A DNA stretch of 64,000 nt from Acetobacter fabarum (GCF_011516925.1 NZ_WOTG01000004.1:128686-192685); one strand, 5' to 3'. Counted from the first letter of the stretch, positions 7,843 through 17,175 are shown. The notes: generated by a model not told the origin, from the letters alone. Translations and numbers: made by a program.

Positions 7843-9204
7843 ATGCCAGATAACAAAAAACGGCCCGTTATTATCAAACGTGTGTCCGATTCCGGCGAAC
7901 ATGGCCACCACGGTGGCGCATGGAAGATTGCGTACGCCGACTTCATGACGGCCATGATGGCCTTCTTTCTGGTCATGTGGCTGCTGAATGCGACAACAGA
8001 GGAGCAGCGTAAGGGTATTGCGCAGTTCTTTAACCCCATGGCGGAAAAAGACACCCGCCTTGGCTCCTCCAACGGTATGCTCGAAACATCGCCTTCTCCC
8101 CTGACTGCAGGGACCACCCTGCGCAAGGTCAAGGATGGGGATGCCCCGGAGGATGACGGTGGCGAGCAGCCCGGTGCGAGGGATGCCCCCCGTCGTTCGG
8201 AAGAAGGCGGCTCCCCCGATAATATTACCCGTGGGCTCAAAGCGCACCTGACCCCCGCATCCCCCGCCATTATTCCCGTTGGCGGGCCGGAAAGTGGGGG
8301 CGGTAAAAGCATAGGCACCGTTGGCGTGGATAACCCCGTGGCTGCTGCGGCCGAGCAGTCCAAGATCGACAACATGGTGCAGGGGCTTGAACAGTCCGTG
8401 GCGCAGAACCCCGATACGCAGGACGCGGCCAAGAACATGACCGTCTCCTTCGGGCGGGATGATATTCGCATTGAACTGCGCGACGCCAACAACACCCCCA
8501 TGTTCGACACGGCTTCCGCCACCCCCAATGCTGCCGGGCGCAAGATGCTGGAGCAGATTGGCGCGTGGCTGGCCCCCATGCCGGAGCAGCTCTCCATTGT
8601 GGGGTACACGGATGCGGATCAGTACCGCACCACCAAGCATGGTACGGGTATGTCCAACTGGACCCTGTCCGCCCAGCGGGCCGATGGCGCGCGGGAGGTG
8701 CTGGTCAAGGCAGGGTACCCGGACCGTAATATTCTAAGCGTATCCGGTCGTGCAGACCGGGACCTGGCTTTGCCGGCAGACCCCGGCTCCGCCGCCAACC
8801 GGCGCGTGGTGCTTATTCTGCACCGCCGCTTTGTTAATCCGGGGGCCGATGGCGGGGCGATTGTACCGCTACCCGCTGGTGGTGCCGCGCCCGCAGCGCA
8901 GCCCCCCGCCGGGCAGGCTGACCAGCCTGCAACCCCGCCAGCGGCCCCGGCAGGGAATGCGCCCTCCGCCCCGGCTGGAGGGCAGGCTCCCGCTACGGCC
9001 CCCGCAGCACAGGCTCCGGCAACTCCGGCGCCGGCGGCAGCACCAGCCGCACCAGCCCCCGCCACGCCCGCCGTGCGGCGTAACCGGGGTGTGCGGGTGC
9101 GTAGCGTAACACGGCCCAGAGCGCCGCAGGGCCAGCCGGCCCAGCCGCCAGTGGACCAGCCTTTTCAACCCTCGCAGGATACGTGGACACCCGCGCCGCA
9201 GTAA
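7843..9204 (+). CDS. motB: Flagellar motor stator protein MotB
   Basis: A 453-residue stator protein. The single membrane helix is WKIAYADFMTAMMAFFLVMWLL with the proton-carrying Asp at residue 33. A long low-complexity periplasmic linker follows, then an OmpA/Pal-like peptidoglycan-binding domain (~residues 200-330; SIVGYTDADQ, SAQRADGAREVLVKAG, ADPGSAANRRVVLIL). After it comes an unusual ~120-residue Pro/Ala/Gln-rich tail rich in APA repeats. MotB proteins are more often 300-350 residues. motA follows, so the pair is in B-A order, the reverse of the common arrangement. Confidence 0.95.
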   Translation: MPDNKKRPVIIKRVSDSGEHGHHGGAWKIAYADFMTAMMAFFLVMWLLNATTEEQRKGIAQFFNPMAEKDTRLGSSNGMLETSPSPLTAGTTLRKVKDGDAPEDDGGEQPGARDAPRRSEEGGSPDNITRGLKAHLTPASPAIIPVGGPESGGGKSIGTVGVDNPVAAAAEQSKIDNMVQGLEQSVAQNPDTQDAAKNMTVSFGRDDIRIELRDANNTPMFDTASATPNAAGRKMLEQIGAWLAPMPEQLSIVGYTDADQYRTTKHGTGMSNWTLSAQRADGAREVLVKAGYPDRNILSVSGRADRDLALPADPGSAANRRVVLILHRRFVNPGADGGAIVPLPAGGAAPAAQPPAGQADQPATPPAAPAGNAPSAPAGGQAPATAPAAQAPATPAPAAAPAAPAPATPAVRRNRGVRVRSVTRPRAPQGQPAQPPVDQPFQPSQDTWTPAPQ

Positions 9205-9285
9205 CCCGCCCGTAACACGATGATGACCGTGCCGCAGGCAATGTGTGCCCGCCTGGTGCAAGTAGATGGAAGTGGAGACCGTTAA

Positions 9286-10173
9286 ATGCTGTTCATCGGG
9301 GGGCTCATTTTTGCGCTGCTCTGCGTATTTGGTTCGTTTGTGGCATCCGGGGGGGCACTTGCACCCCTTATCATGTCCATGCCGTTCGAACTGCTGACCA
9401 TTCTTGGGGCCGCGGTGGGTATTTTTGTCATGTCCAACTCCAAGGACGTGCTCAAGGAGTTCCCGCATTACCTGCGCCGGACCATCAAAGGGCCACGTTA
9501 CAACAAGGCGGCCTATACGGAGCTGCTGGTCACGCTATTCCGCTTTATGCGGCTGGCGCAGGCCAAGGGCAACATGGCGCTTGAAGAACATATTGAAAAC
9601 CCGAACGACAGCAGCATTTTTGCCCTCTCCCCCAATGTGCGGGACGATGTGCCAACCCGTGCGCTGATCTGCGATTACCTGCGTCTGGTCAGCCTGAACA
9701 TGGATGACGCCTACCAGCTTGATGAAGTCATGGCGCGTGAGCTCAAAAAGAACCTGAGCGAAGAGCTGCATACTTCCGAAAGCCTGCAAAGCATTGCAGA
9801 CGCCCTGCCAGCCCTTGGCATTGTGGCCGCCGTGCTCGGGGTTATCAAAACCATGGCCTCGATCAGCAAGCCGCCGGTCATTCTGGGTGAGATGATTGCA
9901 GGTGCTCTTGTCGGGACCTTTCTCGGGGTGCTTTTGTCTTATGGCGTTGTGGCCCCACTTTCGTCTAGAATGCGCGATGTGGTCACGCAGGACGCACGGT
10001 ACCAGGACCTGATCCGCACGGTATTTGTGGCGCATCTGCAAGGCAACCCGCCGCAGATCTGCGCGGAAATCGGGCGTAAGGACATACCCCATGCGTTTAT
10101 GCCAACCTTTGCCGAGCTGGATTCTGCCTTGTCCGAGGCCAGCAACCCCGGCGCCGCCGCAGCGGCGGCCTGA
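9286..10173 (+). CDS. motA: Flagellar motor stator protein MotA
   Basis: A 295-residue membrane protein with the four-helix MotA layout: helices at ~3-22 and ~33-50, a cytoplasmic loop with the family signature KGNMALEEHIENPNDSSIF (~94-113), then SIADALPALGIVAAVLGVIKTM and GALVGTFLGVLLSYGVVAPL, each holding one of the conserved prolines needed for torque. With MotB it forms the ion-driven stator at the inner membrane. It is placed 81 bp after motB and upstream of fliK. The C-terminus ends in an Ala-rich tail. No key residue appears to be missing. Confidence 0.95.
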   Translation: MLFIGGLIFALLCVFGSFVASGGALAPLIMSMPFELLTILGAAVGIFVMSNSKDVLKEFPHYLRRTIKGPRYNKAAYTELLVTLFRFMRLAQAKGNMALEEHIENPNDSSIFALSPNVRDDVPTRALICDYLRLVSLNMDDAYQLDEVMARELKKNLSEELHTSESLQSIADALPALGIVAAVLGVIKTMASISKPPVILGEMIAGALVGTFLGVLLSYGVVAPLSSRMRDVVTQDARYQDLIRTVFVAHLQGNPPQICAEIGRKDIPHAFMPTFAELDSALSEASNPGAAAAAA

Positions 10174-10221
10174 GCGTAAGGGAATGTTGGCGGCGCATCC
10201 GCTGGCGGGAGGGAGCAAGTA

Positions 10222-12255
10222 ATGGGTATTAAATCTACAAGTGGGTCCAACCTGAGCGAAAACGCACAGGAAGCACCACTCTCCTCCCTGCTGGCTGCCA
10301 TTGCGTCGCGCAGCACCACGGCTGTTGCCTCCAGCCCCTCCGGGCAGAACAGTGGTTTTGCGGCGGTGCTCAAAAGCATGTCCGCCCCAGCCACGACCAC
10401 GCAGGCGCGTGCGACCACCACACAGCCCGACAACAGCAGCGCGCAGCAGGCGGACCCGGACCAGACCGACACCACAGCAGACAACACCGCCAGCCAGAGC
10501 AGCGCCACGCCCGCCCAGTCCGGCGCGCATACGGCGGCGGATGCAAAACACACCACAGCCAGTGCAAAGGCTGGTAAGGCCAGCGCCAGCAAGGCCGCAG
10601 CAACCACCCAGACCCAGAGCACCAAAGCCCAGAAAAGCCAGTCCGGCAGCAATGATGCCGATACAACGGCTGCGGCAGACAGCACGGCCGATACCGCCAG
10701 TGCCACCACAGCGGATGCCGGGCAAAGCGGGCAGAGCACAACGGTCTGGAGCATGGCGGAAATGCTGCTGCAAATGGCCATGCAGGGTGCTGCCACCGCG
10801 CAGGATACAGCCCAGAGCGTTGCCGGAGCACAGGCCGGGGCCGACACCACAACAGGGACCGACGCCACGCAGGGGGATGCCGCACAGGTTGCCACCACAC
10901 TGGCCGCATCCATACAGGCCAGCACCGGGCAGGATACCGGCGCACTCGCCCCGGCAAGCGTGTTGCAGGGGGCGGTTCAGGCCGCGGCAGATGCATTTGG
11001 GGGGCTGGGCCTGTCCACCGTTGCCGGGCAGAGCGGTTCTGTCTCCCTGACTGCGGGGCTGAGTGGCCTGCCCATGGGGCTTGCCTCTGCCGTGGCGCAG
11101 CCGAGCACCAGTGTTGCCGGTGCCGGGTTTGCCAGCCTGTCCGCCCTGGGCAGCGCGCAGGCCGTACCAGTGACGCAGGCCACGTTGGCCCAGAGCGTTA
11201 CCGCCAGTGCCGCTGCAAGCGGGGTTATGGGCGCAGGCAGTAATGGTGTGCATGCCAATGCGGCGTCCCTTACTGCGGCTACGGGTGCCGCCAGTCAGGC
11301 TGCCAGTGTGCAGGCCACAGCCACCGGAGCAGCTACGGATACCGCCCAGCAGGTGGCGTTAACGCTCCAGCAGGTTGCCGCAGCGGTGAGCAACGTGAGC
11401 GTAACCCAGACCGCAGGGCAGAGCACACAGGCGCAGGATAGTGTTACCGGGCTTTCCCTTACGGCTGATGCAACCGGTGGTCTGGCCTCTGGGGCCACGA
11501 CAGCCATGGTGGCACTGGGCAGCACTGTGCAGGAGGCCACGGGCCAGAACCAATCCGGTTTTTCCGACCAGTCCGGCACAGGAGCTGAGGCGGAAGGGCA
11601 GGCCCTGCTGGCCGATGGTGCCGCTACCACCAGTACGCTGGCGCAGGAGGCCGCACAGGGGGCTTCCAGCTTTGCCTCTACGCTGGGTTCGGCGCTGGAT
11701 AGCGGGCGTACCGCACAGGCCACCCCCGCGCAGGCGACAGCCACCCCCACCACCACGACGGCGGAAGATGGTACGGCCACGGGCCTGTTCTCCCTCGCCA
11801 GTGCGGATACGGGTGTGTCCATGACGGTCATGACCGCCGATTCCACCCCCGTTCATGTGCGTGTGCAGGGGAGTGATGGCGTGACCACCGGCGTTGTGCT
11901 GCAAAGCGAGGATGCCGCAACCGCGCACCATCTGGCCAACACCCGGCACGAGCTTGTTGCAGCATTGGATGCGGCGGGTGTAAACGTAGGGCAGATCAAG
12001 ATTGATGTTGTGAGTGCGAGCGACACCAGCAACAATGCCAGCCAGCAGGATAATGGCAGTGCCGCAGGCGGCGCTTTTGGTGGGGCGGATACCAGCGCGG
12101 GGCAGGGTGGCAACCAGTCTTCGGGCGGGAATGCCTGGACCAGCAGCGCCCTGCCAGCCACCCAGGGTCTGGCGGCGGAGCAGGCGCAGGTGGGGGGGGC
12201 AGATGCCACCACCACGCGCACGTATGATGGACGTGGGGTTAACATTACCGCCTGA
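10222..12255 (+). CDS. fliK: Flagellar hook-length control protein FliK-like
   Basis: A 677-residue Ala/Thr/Gln/Ser-rich protein, mostly low complexity as in FliK molecular rulers. A more ordered C-terminal region (~530-610; VHVRVQGSDGVTTGVVLQSED, then TRHELVAALDAAGVNVGQIKIDV) fits the Flg_hook domain that signals the export switch through FlhB. FliK is exported and measures hook length. flgD follows 39 bp downstream, a common order in alphaproteobacteria, and supports the name. Low conservation of the N-terminal two thirds prevents finer comparison. At 677 residues it is long for FliK, as expected if hooks are long or the linker has expanded. Confidence 0.82.
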   Translation: MGIKSTSGSNLSENAQEAPLSSLLAAIASRSTTAVASSPSGQNSGFAAVLKSMSAPATTTQARATTTQPDNSSAQQADPDQTDTTADNTASQSSATPAQSGAHTAADAKHTTASAKAGKASASKAAATTQTQSTKAQKSQSGSNDADTTAAADSTADTASATTADAGQSGQSTTVWSMAEMLLQMAMQGAATAQDTAQSVAGAQAGADTTTGTDATQGDAAQVATTLAASIQASTGQDTGALAPASVLQGAVQAAADAFGGLGLSTVAGQSGSVSLTAGLSGLPMGLASAVAQPSTSVAGAGFASLSALGSAQAVPVTQATLAQSVTASAAASGVMGAGSNGVHANAASLTAATGAASQAASVQATATGAATDTAQQVALTLQQVAAAVSNVSVTQTAGQSTQAQDSVTGLSLTADATGGLASGATTAMVALGSTVQEATGQNQSGFSDQSGTGAEAEGQALLADGAATTSTLAQEAAQGASSFASTLGSALDSGRTAQATPAQATATPTTTTAEDGTATGLFSLASADTGVSMTVMTADSTPVHVRVQGSDGVTTGVVLQSEDAATAHHLANTRHELVAALDAAGVNVGQIKIDVVSASDTSNNASQQDNGSAAGGAFGGADTSAGQGGNQSSGGNAWTSSALPATQGLAAEQAQVGGADATTTRTYDGRGVNITA

Positions 12256-12294
12256 CCCGGGCGCTTTACAGGCAGACAGGAAGGAAGCGGGCAC

Positions 12295-13095
12295 ATGTCC
12301 ACGACATCACTGACAACCAACGAGTACAACCTGCTTTCGGCCGCGGAATCGACGGCAAAAAGCTCGGCGGCCACGTCTGGCTCGTCGTCTTCATCCTCGT
12401 CTTCCACGTCGAGCACGGCTGCGCTGTCTTCGCTTGCCAATAACTACACCACGTTCCTGACCCTGCTGACCACGCAGCTCCAGCATCAGGACCCCAGCAG
12501 CCCCATGAGCTCGGACTCGTTTACCAGCGAGCTGGTGCAGTTTGCCGGGGTGGAACAGCAGGTGCAGACCAACTCCAAGCTTTCCTCGCTCATTTCCCTG
12601 AACGAGAGCGGGCAGCTGAGTGCGGATAGCGCCCTTGTGGGTTCGCAGGCAACGGCCAACAGCACCACCCTGCCGTTGCAGAACAGCTCGGCCACCCTCA
12701 ACTACAAAGGCAGCTCGGGGCAGACCGTGGCCATTGCCGTGTCCAATTCGGCGGGGACCATTGTCAAGGACGATCTGGTTACCGCCAGCAGCGGCACCAA
12801 TACCTGGACATGGGACGGCACGGACAACAACGGCAACAAGCTGTCCGACGGCGCTTACAGCGTTGCGGTCAAGACCATGGATTCCTCGGGCAATACGTCC
12901 GATGTGTCCTTTACTGTTACGGGTACCATTACCGGTATCCAGACCGGTACCAACGACATGGAAGTGCAGATGGGTGGGGCGACAATCCCCATGAGCCAGC
13001 TTGTCAACGTGTCCAGCACGTCCAAGTCTTCTTCTTCCTCATCGTCCTCTTCCTCGTCCGATACGGACACGGATACGTCCTCAACCGGGTCGTAA
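12295..13095 (+). CDS. flgD: Flagellar hook-capping protein FlgD
   Basis: A 266-residue hook cap. The N-terminal family signature is LANNYTTFLTLLTTQLQHQDPSSPM followed by TSELVQFAGVEQQVQTN (~residues 45-95), and the FlgD Ig/Tudor part includes TWTWDGTDNNGNKLSDGAYSVAV (~165-187). The N-terminus and C-terminus both carry poly-Ser runs (residues ~28-40 and ~242-266), low-complexity ends not needed for the fold. It caps the growing hook so that FlgE subunits can add. A strong terminator follows 8 bp after the stop, ending the fliK-flgD transcript. Confidence 0.95.
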   Translation: MSTTSLTTNEYNLLSAAESTAKSSAATSGSSSSSSSSTSSTAALSSLANNYTTFLTLLTTQLQHQDPSSPMSSDSFTSELVQFAGVEQQVQTNSKLSSLISLNESGQLSADSALVGSQATANSTTLPLQNSSATLNYKGSSGQTVAIAVSNSAGTIVKDDLVTASSGTNTWTWDGTDNNGNKLSDGAYSVAVKTMDSSGNTSDVSFTVTGTITGIQTGTNDMEVQMGGATIPMSQLVNVSSTSKSSSSSSSSSSSDTDTDTSSTGS

Positions 13096-13103
13096 GGCAT
13101 GCA

Positions 13104-13134
13104 GGGGTGTGACAGTGCCACACCCCTTTTTTTT
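13104..13134 (+). terminator. Rho-independent terminator after flgD
   Basis: The 8-bp stem GGGGTGTG/CACACCCC with a 7-nt loop is followed directly by eight T residues. It lies 8 bp after the flgD stop codon. Confidence 0.93.
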
Positions 13135-13337
13135 CTCCCCCACTGCGCCAGAGCGGATGATGCCGGGGAGTATATGTTTTTTTTAAAGCCCCAAAATTGG
13201 CCAGCCCAAGCGTTAAGGTGGGCGGTTTTCTACACATGTTAGAATAAATCTGACATATGTCTTAACATTAAATTGACGAACCGGGGGTAAAACCGGCTAT
13301 GCCTTGCGCTGATAACTGGCATTAAGGCGGAAAAATT

Positions 13338-14846
13338 ATGTTGGCCTGGTTTACCGAAAAAGCGCCCTTGAGGCGGAAAATTTCCATCGTCATGGCCTGT
13401 TTGCAAGCCTACATGATTTTACAGATCCTGATGCAGCTTGTCAGTTCCGAACTGGATCTGCCGCTGGCTGTGCAGCGTTATCTGGGGTTGGGTGGTTTTG
13501 CTGTCAGTTCCCTTATGGTGTTTCTGGCCCGCTGGGTGCTTATCAGCCGCGTCGCTGTGCCGTTTGAGACCATTACAGCCCTGACCGAGCGCATTGCCGC
13601 AGGCAAGCTGGATGAAAAAATCCCGTATGTTGACTGGTCGGACTGTGCCGGGCGGCTTGCCAAGGCGCTAACCACCTTCCGCAGCGCGTTGATCAAGCAG
13701 CTTGACTTGCAGAAAATCGCACAGGAAAGTGCCGCCGAACAGCAGCGCCTGAGCGAGCTGGCTCAACAGCGTGCCGTAGACCAGAACGGCATGATTGTGG
13801 AACTGGGCAAGGGGCTGCGCACACTGGCCGACCGTAATCTGGCCTTCCAGTTTACATCCCCCTTTGCCTCGGAGTTTGACGCTCTGCGGCGCGACTTTAA
13901 CGAGGCTGTGTCCTCCCTGTCCGAAGCCATGGGCGAAGTGGCTGCGGCCTCTGCCCTTATTCAGGGCGGGTCGATGGAAATTGCAGAAGCCTCGCAGGAT
14001 TTTGCCCAGCGGACCGAGCGGCAGGCAGCGGCCATGGGCCAGATGGCGGCCTCTGTGACCAACGTTAAAAACGGTGTGGATGATCAGGCCGAAGCCGCGC
14101 AGGAAGCGCGCGATGCGGCACAGAGTGCCCATGCCGCCGTGCAGCGTTCCACCAAGGTCATGCTGTCGGCCATGTCCGCCATTCAGGAAATTGCAACCTC
14201 GTCGGCCAAAATGTCCGCCATTATCGGGATTATTGACGACATTGCCTTCCAGACCAATCTGCTGGCCCTTAACGCAGGGGTGGAAGCTGCCCGCGCGGGT
14301 GATGCAGGGCGTGGGTTTGCCGTGGTTGCGACCGAAATCCGGGCGCTGGCACAGCGTTCTTCCACTTCCTCGCGCGATATTCGCAGCCTGATCGAGATTT
14401 CCACCCGGCAGGTGACCGAGGGTGTGCGCCTTGTGGAACAGACCGACAAGGAACTCAGGCTGGTGGCCGGGCAGGTGGAAGCCATTACCAGCCATGTGGG
14501 CAACATTGCCAGTGTGGCCCGCGAGCAGGTGGGTAGCCTGGGCGAGGTCAACACCGCCGCAACCCATATTGACGCCACAACCCAGCAGAACGCCGCCATG
14601 GTGGAACAGACCGCAGCGGCTGCCCATAATCTCAAGACCGAGGCTGCTAATCTGGTCAATGTGGTGGGCCACTTTACCCTGCCCGGTTCTGGCCCCGCAC
14701 TGGCCGGGCCGGATGGGGGTTCGGCTCGTCCGGCACTGGCCAACCCGGCCAGCACGCCCCGCCGCCCGGCAGCCCTTGGCGCAGGCAAGCCTGCTGCCCC
14801 GCGCCAGCTGGAAAGCAGCATGGCCGGTGGCTGGTCAGACTTCTAG
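13338..14846 (+). CDS. Methyl-accepting chemotaxis protein without periplasmic sensor domain
   Basis: A 502-residue chemoreceptor. Two membrane segments (~16-37 and ~49-72) are separated by only about a dozen residues, so there is no periplasmic ligand-binding domain. A HAMP-like linker follows (VAVPFETITALTERIAAGKLDEKIP). The signalling hairpin tip has IDDIAFQTNLLALNAGVEAARAGD and GRGFAVVATEIRALAQRS (~295-340). The last five residues, GWSDF, fit the aromatic-x-x-aromatic CheR/CheB tether found on high-abundance receptors. The input is probably membrane-based or cytoplasmic. It stands alone between two terminators, upstream of flaF, with a 200-bp AT-rich leader. Confidence 0.92.
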   Translation: MLAWFTEKAPLRRKISIVMACLQAYMILQILMQLVSSELDLPLAVQRYLGLGGFAVSSLMVFLARWVLISRVAVPFETITALTERIAAGKLDEKIPYVDWSDCAGRLAKALTTFRSALIKQLDLQKIAQESAAEQQRLSELAQQRAVDQNGMIVELGKGLRTLADRNLAFQFTSPFASEFDALRRDFNEAVSSLSEAMGEVAAASALIQGGSMEIAEASQDFAQRTERQAAAMGQMAASVTNVKNGVDDQAEAAQEARDAAQSAHAAVQRSTKVMLSAMSAIQEIATSSAKMSAIIGIIDDIAFQTNLLALNAGVEAARAGDAGRGFAVVATEIRALAQRSSTSSRDIRSLIEISTRQVTEGVRLVEQTDKELRLVAGQVEAITSHVGNIASVAREQVGSLGEVNTAATHIDATTQQNAAMVEQTAAAAHNLKTEAANLVNVVGHFTLPGSGPALAGPDGGSARPALANPASTPRRPAALGAGKPAAPRQLESSMAGGWSDF

Positions 14847-14890
14847 GTTCCCTGACCCGCCCTTTATGGGCGGGGATGCGCGTAAAGCAG

Positions 14891-14921
14891 AGGCCGGGTG
14901 CATGTGCGCCCGGCCTTTTTG
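14891..14921 (+). terminator. Rho-independent terminator after the chemoreceptor gene
   Basis: Stem AGGCCGGG/CCCGGCCT with a 10-nt loop, followed by TTTTT, 44 bp after the receptor stop. A second GC-rich inverted repeat (CCCGCC/GGCGGG) precedes it. Confidence 0.88.
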
Positions 14922-15154
14922 CTGTGTGCTTCAGGCATGCTCACGCGAGTGTGTTGGAAACTGGTGCTTGAATAGGCGGGGAATCGATAAAAAATATAGG
15001 AAATTTTTATAAATACCTGCCAACACTAGGCGTGTGGGTTCCGTTAGGTTGCTCTGGTCACGCTCTAACGCCGGGTGTAGAATGAATGACACACACACGT
15101 TGCTGGTTTTTGCCCCTGCGGGCCGGAAACAGCCGATAAAAATATGGTGCAATC

Positions 15155-15550
15155 ATGATCCATCCCGCAATGCGCGCCTACCAGAATGTGGCAGGGTATT
15201 CCCTGACGGACCGACAGGCCGATGCGACCTGCTTCAGACTGCTGATAGAAGAGTTGGAAACGGCATCCGCCAGTTCTGACCCCTCTGTTCGGCTGAAGGC
15301 CCTGACCAAAAACCAGCGTTTGTGGTCCATGATCATGAAGGCGAATTCGCTGGATGCAGGGGCCACCAATTATGAAGACAGGGAACTGTTTGTAAGGCTT
15401 GCCTCTCAGGCGCAGCGTTATGGCATCCGTGCCATTCTTGATACCAATCTGTCCCTCGCTCCCTTGGTCGGGATTGCAGAAACCGTTCTGGAAGGCTTGG
15501 AAACATCCGCAGGTTCCGGACAGGAGTTCGATACCGACGCCATGCTCTGA
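15155..15550 (+). CDS. flaF: Flagellar biosynthesis regulator FlaF
   Basis: A 131-residue protein matching FlaF: AYQNVAGYSLTDRQADATCFRLLIEEL at the N-terminus, KNQRLWSMIMKANSLDAG in the middle and a C-terminal helix. FlaF promotes flagellin synthesis or export in alphaproteobacteria and is usually paired with the flagellin mRNA regulator FlbT. No flbT is visible in this window and flagellin is 14 kb away. It is followed 32 bp downstream by a chemoreceptor gene, so the two may be co-transcribed. The sequence AGCCGATAAAAAT just upstream resembles a flagellar sigma-28 -10 element, but no good -35 partner is present. Confidence 0.9.
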   Translation: MIHPAMRAYQNVAGYSLTDRQADATCFRLLIEELETASASSDPSVRLKALTKNQRLWSMIMKANSLDAGATNYEDRELFVRLASQAQRYGIRAILDTNLSLAPLVGIAETVLEGLETSAGSGQEFDTDAML

Positions 15551-15582
15551 ACGGTCGAGGGGCCAAAAAAGGTGGCTCGACT

Positions 15583-17106
15583 ATGGAAAATTCGGACGCG
15601 CGGGCTGGCCATTGGCAGCCTGCCTCAATAGCGGACAGACTGTCTTTTATGGGCATAGAGCGGCGCGAGCGGGATACGCTGGCCAGTATGCGCCCCGATA
15701 TGGCCGAGATTTTGGACGAGAGTCTGTCCGAATTTTATCAACGTGTGCATGATGTACCAGAACTGGCCCGGTTCTTCCCGACCGAGGCCACGACGTCCAA
15801 AGCCCGCTCCCTGCAACAGATGCACTGGGAGACCATTCTATCGGGCAAGTTCGGGCCGGATTATGTAAGTGACGTCACCCGGATCGGCCACGCCCATGCC
15901 CGCATAGGGCTGGAACCACGGTGGTATATTGATGGCTATGCCGTGCTGCTGGATGCCATCTGCCGCCGCCTGATTAAGCAGGGGGTGCGTGGCGGGCGGC
16001 GTTTCTCCCTTGGCCGTGCGGCGGTTGAAGCCGAAATGGGCGAAAAGCTGGGCCAGCAGATCGGGGCTATTCTCAAGGCCGCGTTCCTGGACATGGATCT
16101 GGTGATTTCCACCTACCTTGCACGGCTGGAGGAGGAACGGCAGAAAGCCGCATCCGAACGCTCGGCACTGGAACAGATTGCCCAGGCGCTGGAACGCGTG
16201 GCCGAAGGGGATTTGAGTGCTACACTGGCGCGGGATGTAGCAGAGCGCTCCCCTGTGCTGGCAGCCGCCTTTGCCAAGCTCAAAACCGGCCTGAATGATG
16301 TTGTCTCCGATATTCGTGAGGTTTCTACGCAGGTGGAGGATGCAGCCTCCTCCATCAGCCAGAGCAATGCCCGTATCCTTAGCCAGAACGAGGCGCAGGT
16401 TGGCTCCATCCACCGGCTGACCAACGCCACCGCTACGCTGGAAGCCTCGCTGGATGATGTATCGGGGCAGACGGTGGCCGCCGAACAGGCGGCACGCAAA
16501 TGTGTGGATGCCGCAGCGCGTGGCAACACCAACATGAATGATGTACGCGCCACCATGGCGGATATTCAAACCGCATGGAAAACCATATCCGATCTGGTTG
16601 GTTCCATTCAGAACATTGCGGCCCAGACCAACTTTCTGGCCCTTAATGCCAATGTGGAGGCCACGCGGGCCGGGGCCATGGGGCGTGGTTTTTCGGTAGT
16701 GGCCATGGCCATCCGGGACCTGTCGGTTAAAACATCCCATGCAGCCCGCCAGATTGCGGCCAGCGCGCAAAAGAACGAAGCCGTGATCCGTAGCGGAGCG
16801 GAGGCGGTTAACCAGATGGTGGAGGACCTGTCCGATATAGGGGCAGGCATTGCAGTGGTGAACAATGCCATTTCCAAGATTAACAAGGAAATGGGCGGTC
16901 AGCAGCAAAGCGTTAAGGGCACACACCGCGAGGCCGCCGCCTTGCGTGACCTGACGGAAAAAACATCGGCCATGAGCGAAAATGCCTCTGCCGACTGCCA
17001 GGACCTGAGCCAGCGCTCGGCCAGAATGGTGGATCTGGTGAGCAACTTTGTGCTCTCCGATTACGGGCAGGGTTACGCGGATGATTACCCGATAGCCGCT
17101 GAATAG
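15583..17106 (+). CDS. Globin-coupled chemotaxis transducer (HemAT-like, soluble)
   Basis: A 507-residue soluble chemoreceptor. Residues ~15-175 form a protoglobin sensor: MHWETILSGKFGPDYV and IGHAHARIGLEPRWYIDGYA, where His105 is the likely proximal heme ligand. A coiled linker leads to a methyl-accepting signalling domain with IQNIAAQTNFLALNANVEATRAG and GRGFSVVAMAIRDLS (~345-390). There is no membrane helix. Globin-coupled sensors of this form mediate aerotaxis. The hairpin tip differs from the canonical form (AMAIR for the usual xEVR, AGAMGRG for AGEAGRG). No C-terminal pentapeptide is present, unlike the neighbouring receptor. Confidence 0.93.
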   Translation: MENSDARAGHWQPASIADRLSFMGIERRERDTLASMRPDMAEILDESLSEFYQRVHDVPELARFFPTEATTSKARSLQQMHWETILSGKFGPDYVSDVTRIGHAHARIGLEPRWYIDGYAVLLDAICRRLIKQGVRGGRRFSLGRAAVEAEMGEKLGQQIGAILKAAFLDMDLVISTYLARLEEERQKAASERSALEQIAQALERVAEGDLSATLARDVAERSPVLAAAFAKLKTGLNDVVSDIREVSTQVEDAASSISQSNARILSQNEAQVGSIHRLTNATATLEASLDDVSGQTVAAEQAARKCVDAAARGNTNMNDVRATMADIQTAWKTISDLVGSIQNIAAQTNFLALNANVEATRAGAMGRGFSVVAMAIRDLSVKTSHAARQIAASAQKNEAVIRSGAEAVNQMVEDLSDIGAGIAVVNNAISKINKEMGGQQQSVKGTHREAAALRDLTEKTSAMSENASADCQDLSQRSARMVDLVSNFVLSDYGQGYADDYPIAAE

Positions 17107-17114
17107 GCGGGCAT

Positions 17115-17146
17115 AAAAAAACCGGCCTGCTTTGGGGCAGGCCGGT
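17115..17146 (-). terminator. Rho-independent terminator of flgE
   Basis: On the minus strand a 10-bp stem (ACCGGCCTGC/GCAGGCCGGT) is followed by seven T residues. It lies between the convergent HemAT-like and flgE genes, 30 bp after the flgE stop. Confidence 0.92.
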
Positions 17147-17175
17147 GCAAAAGCGCTTTGGGTTAAAAAAGTGGC

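Noticed and set aside
9535..11253. Long antisense frame over motA and fliK
   Set aside because: Gly/Cys/Arg-rich product typical of GC-rich shadow frames.
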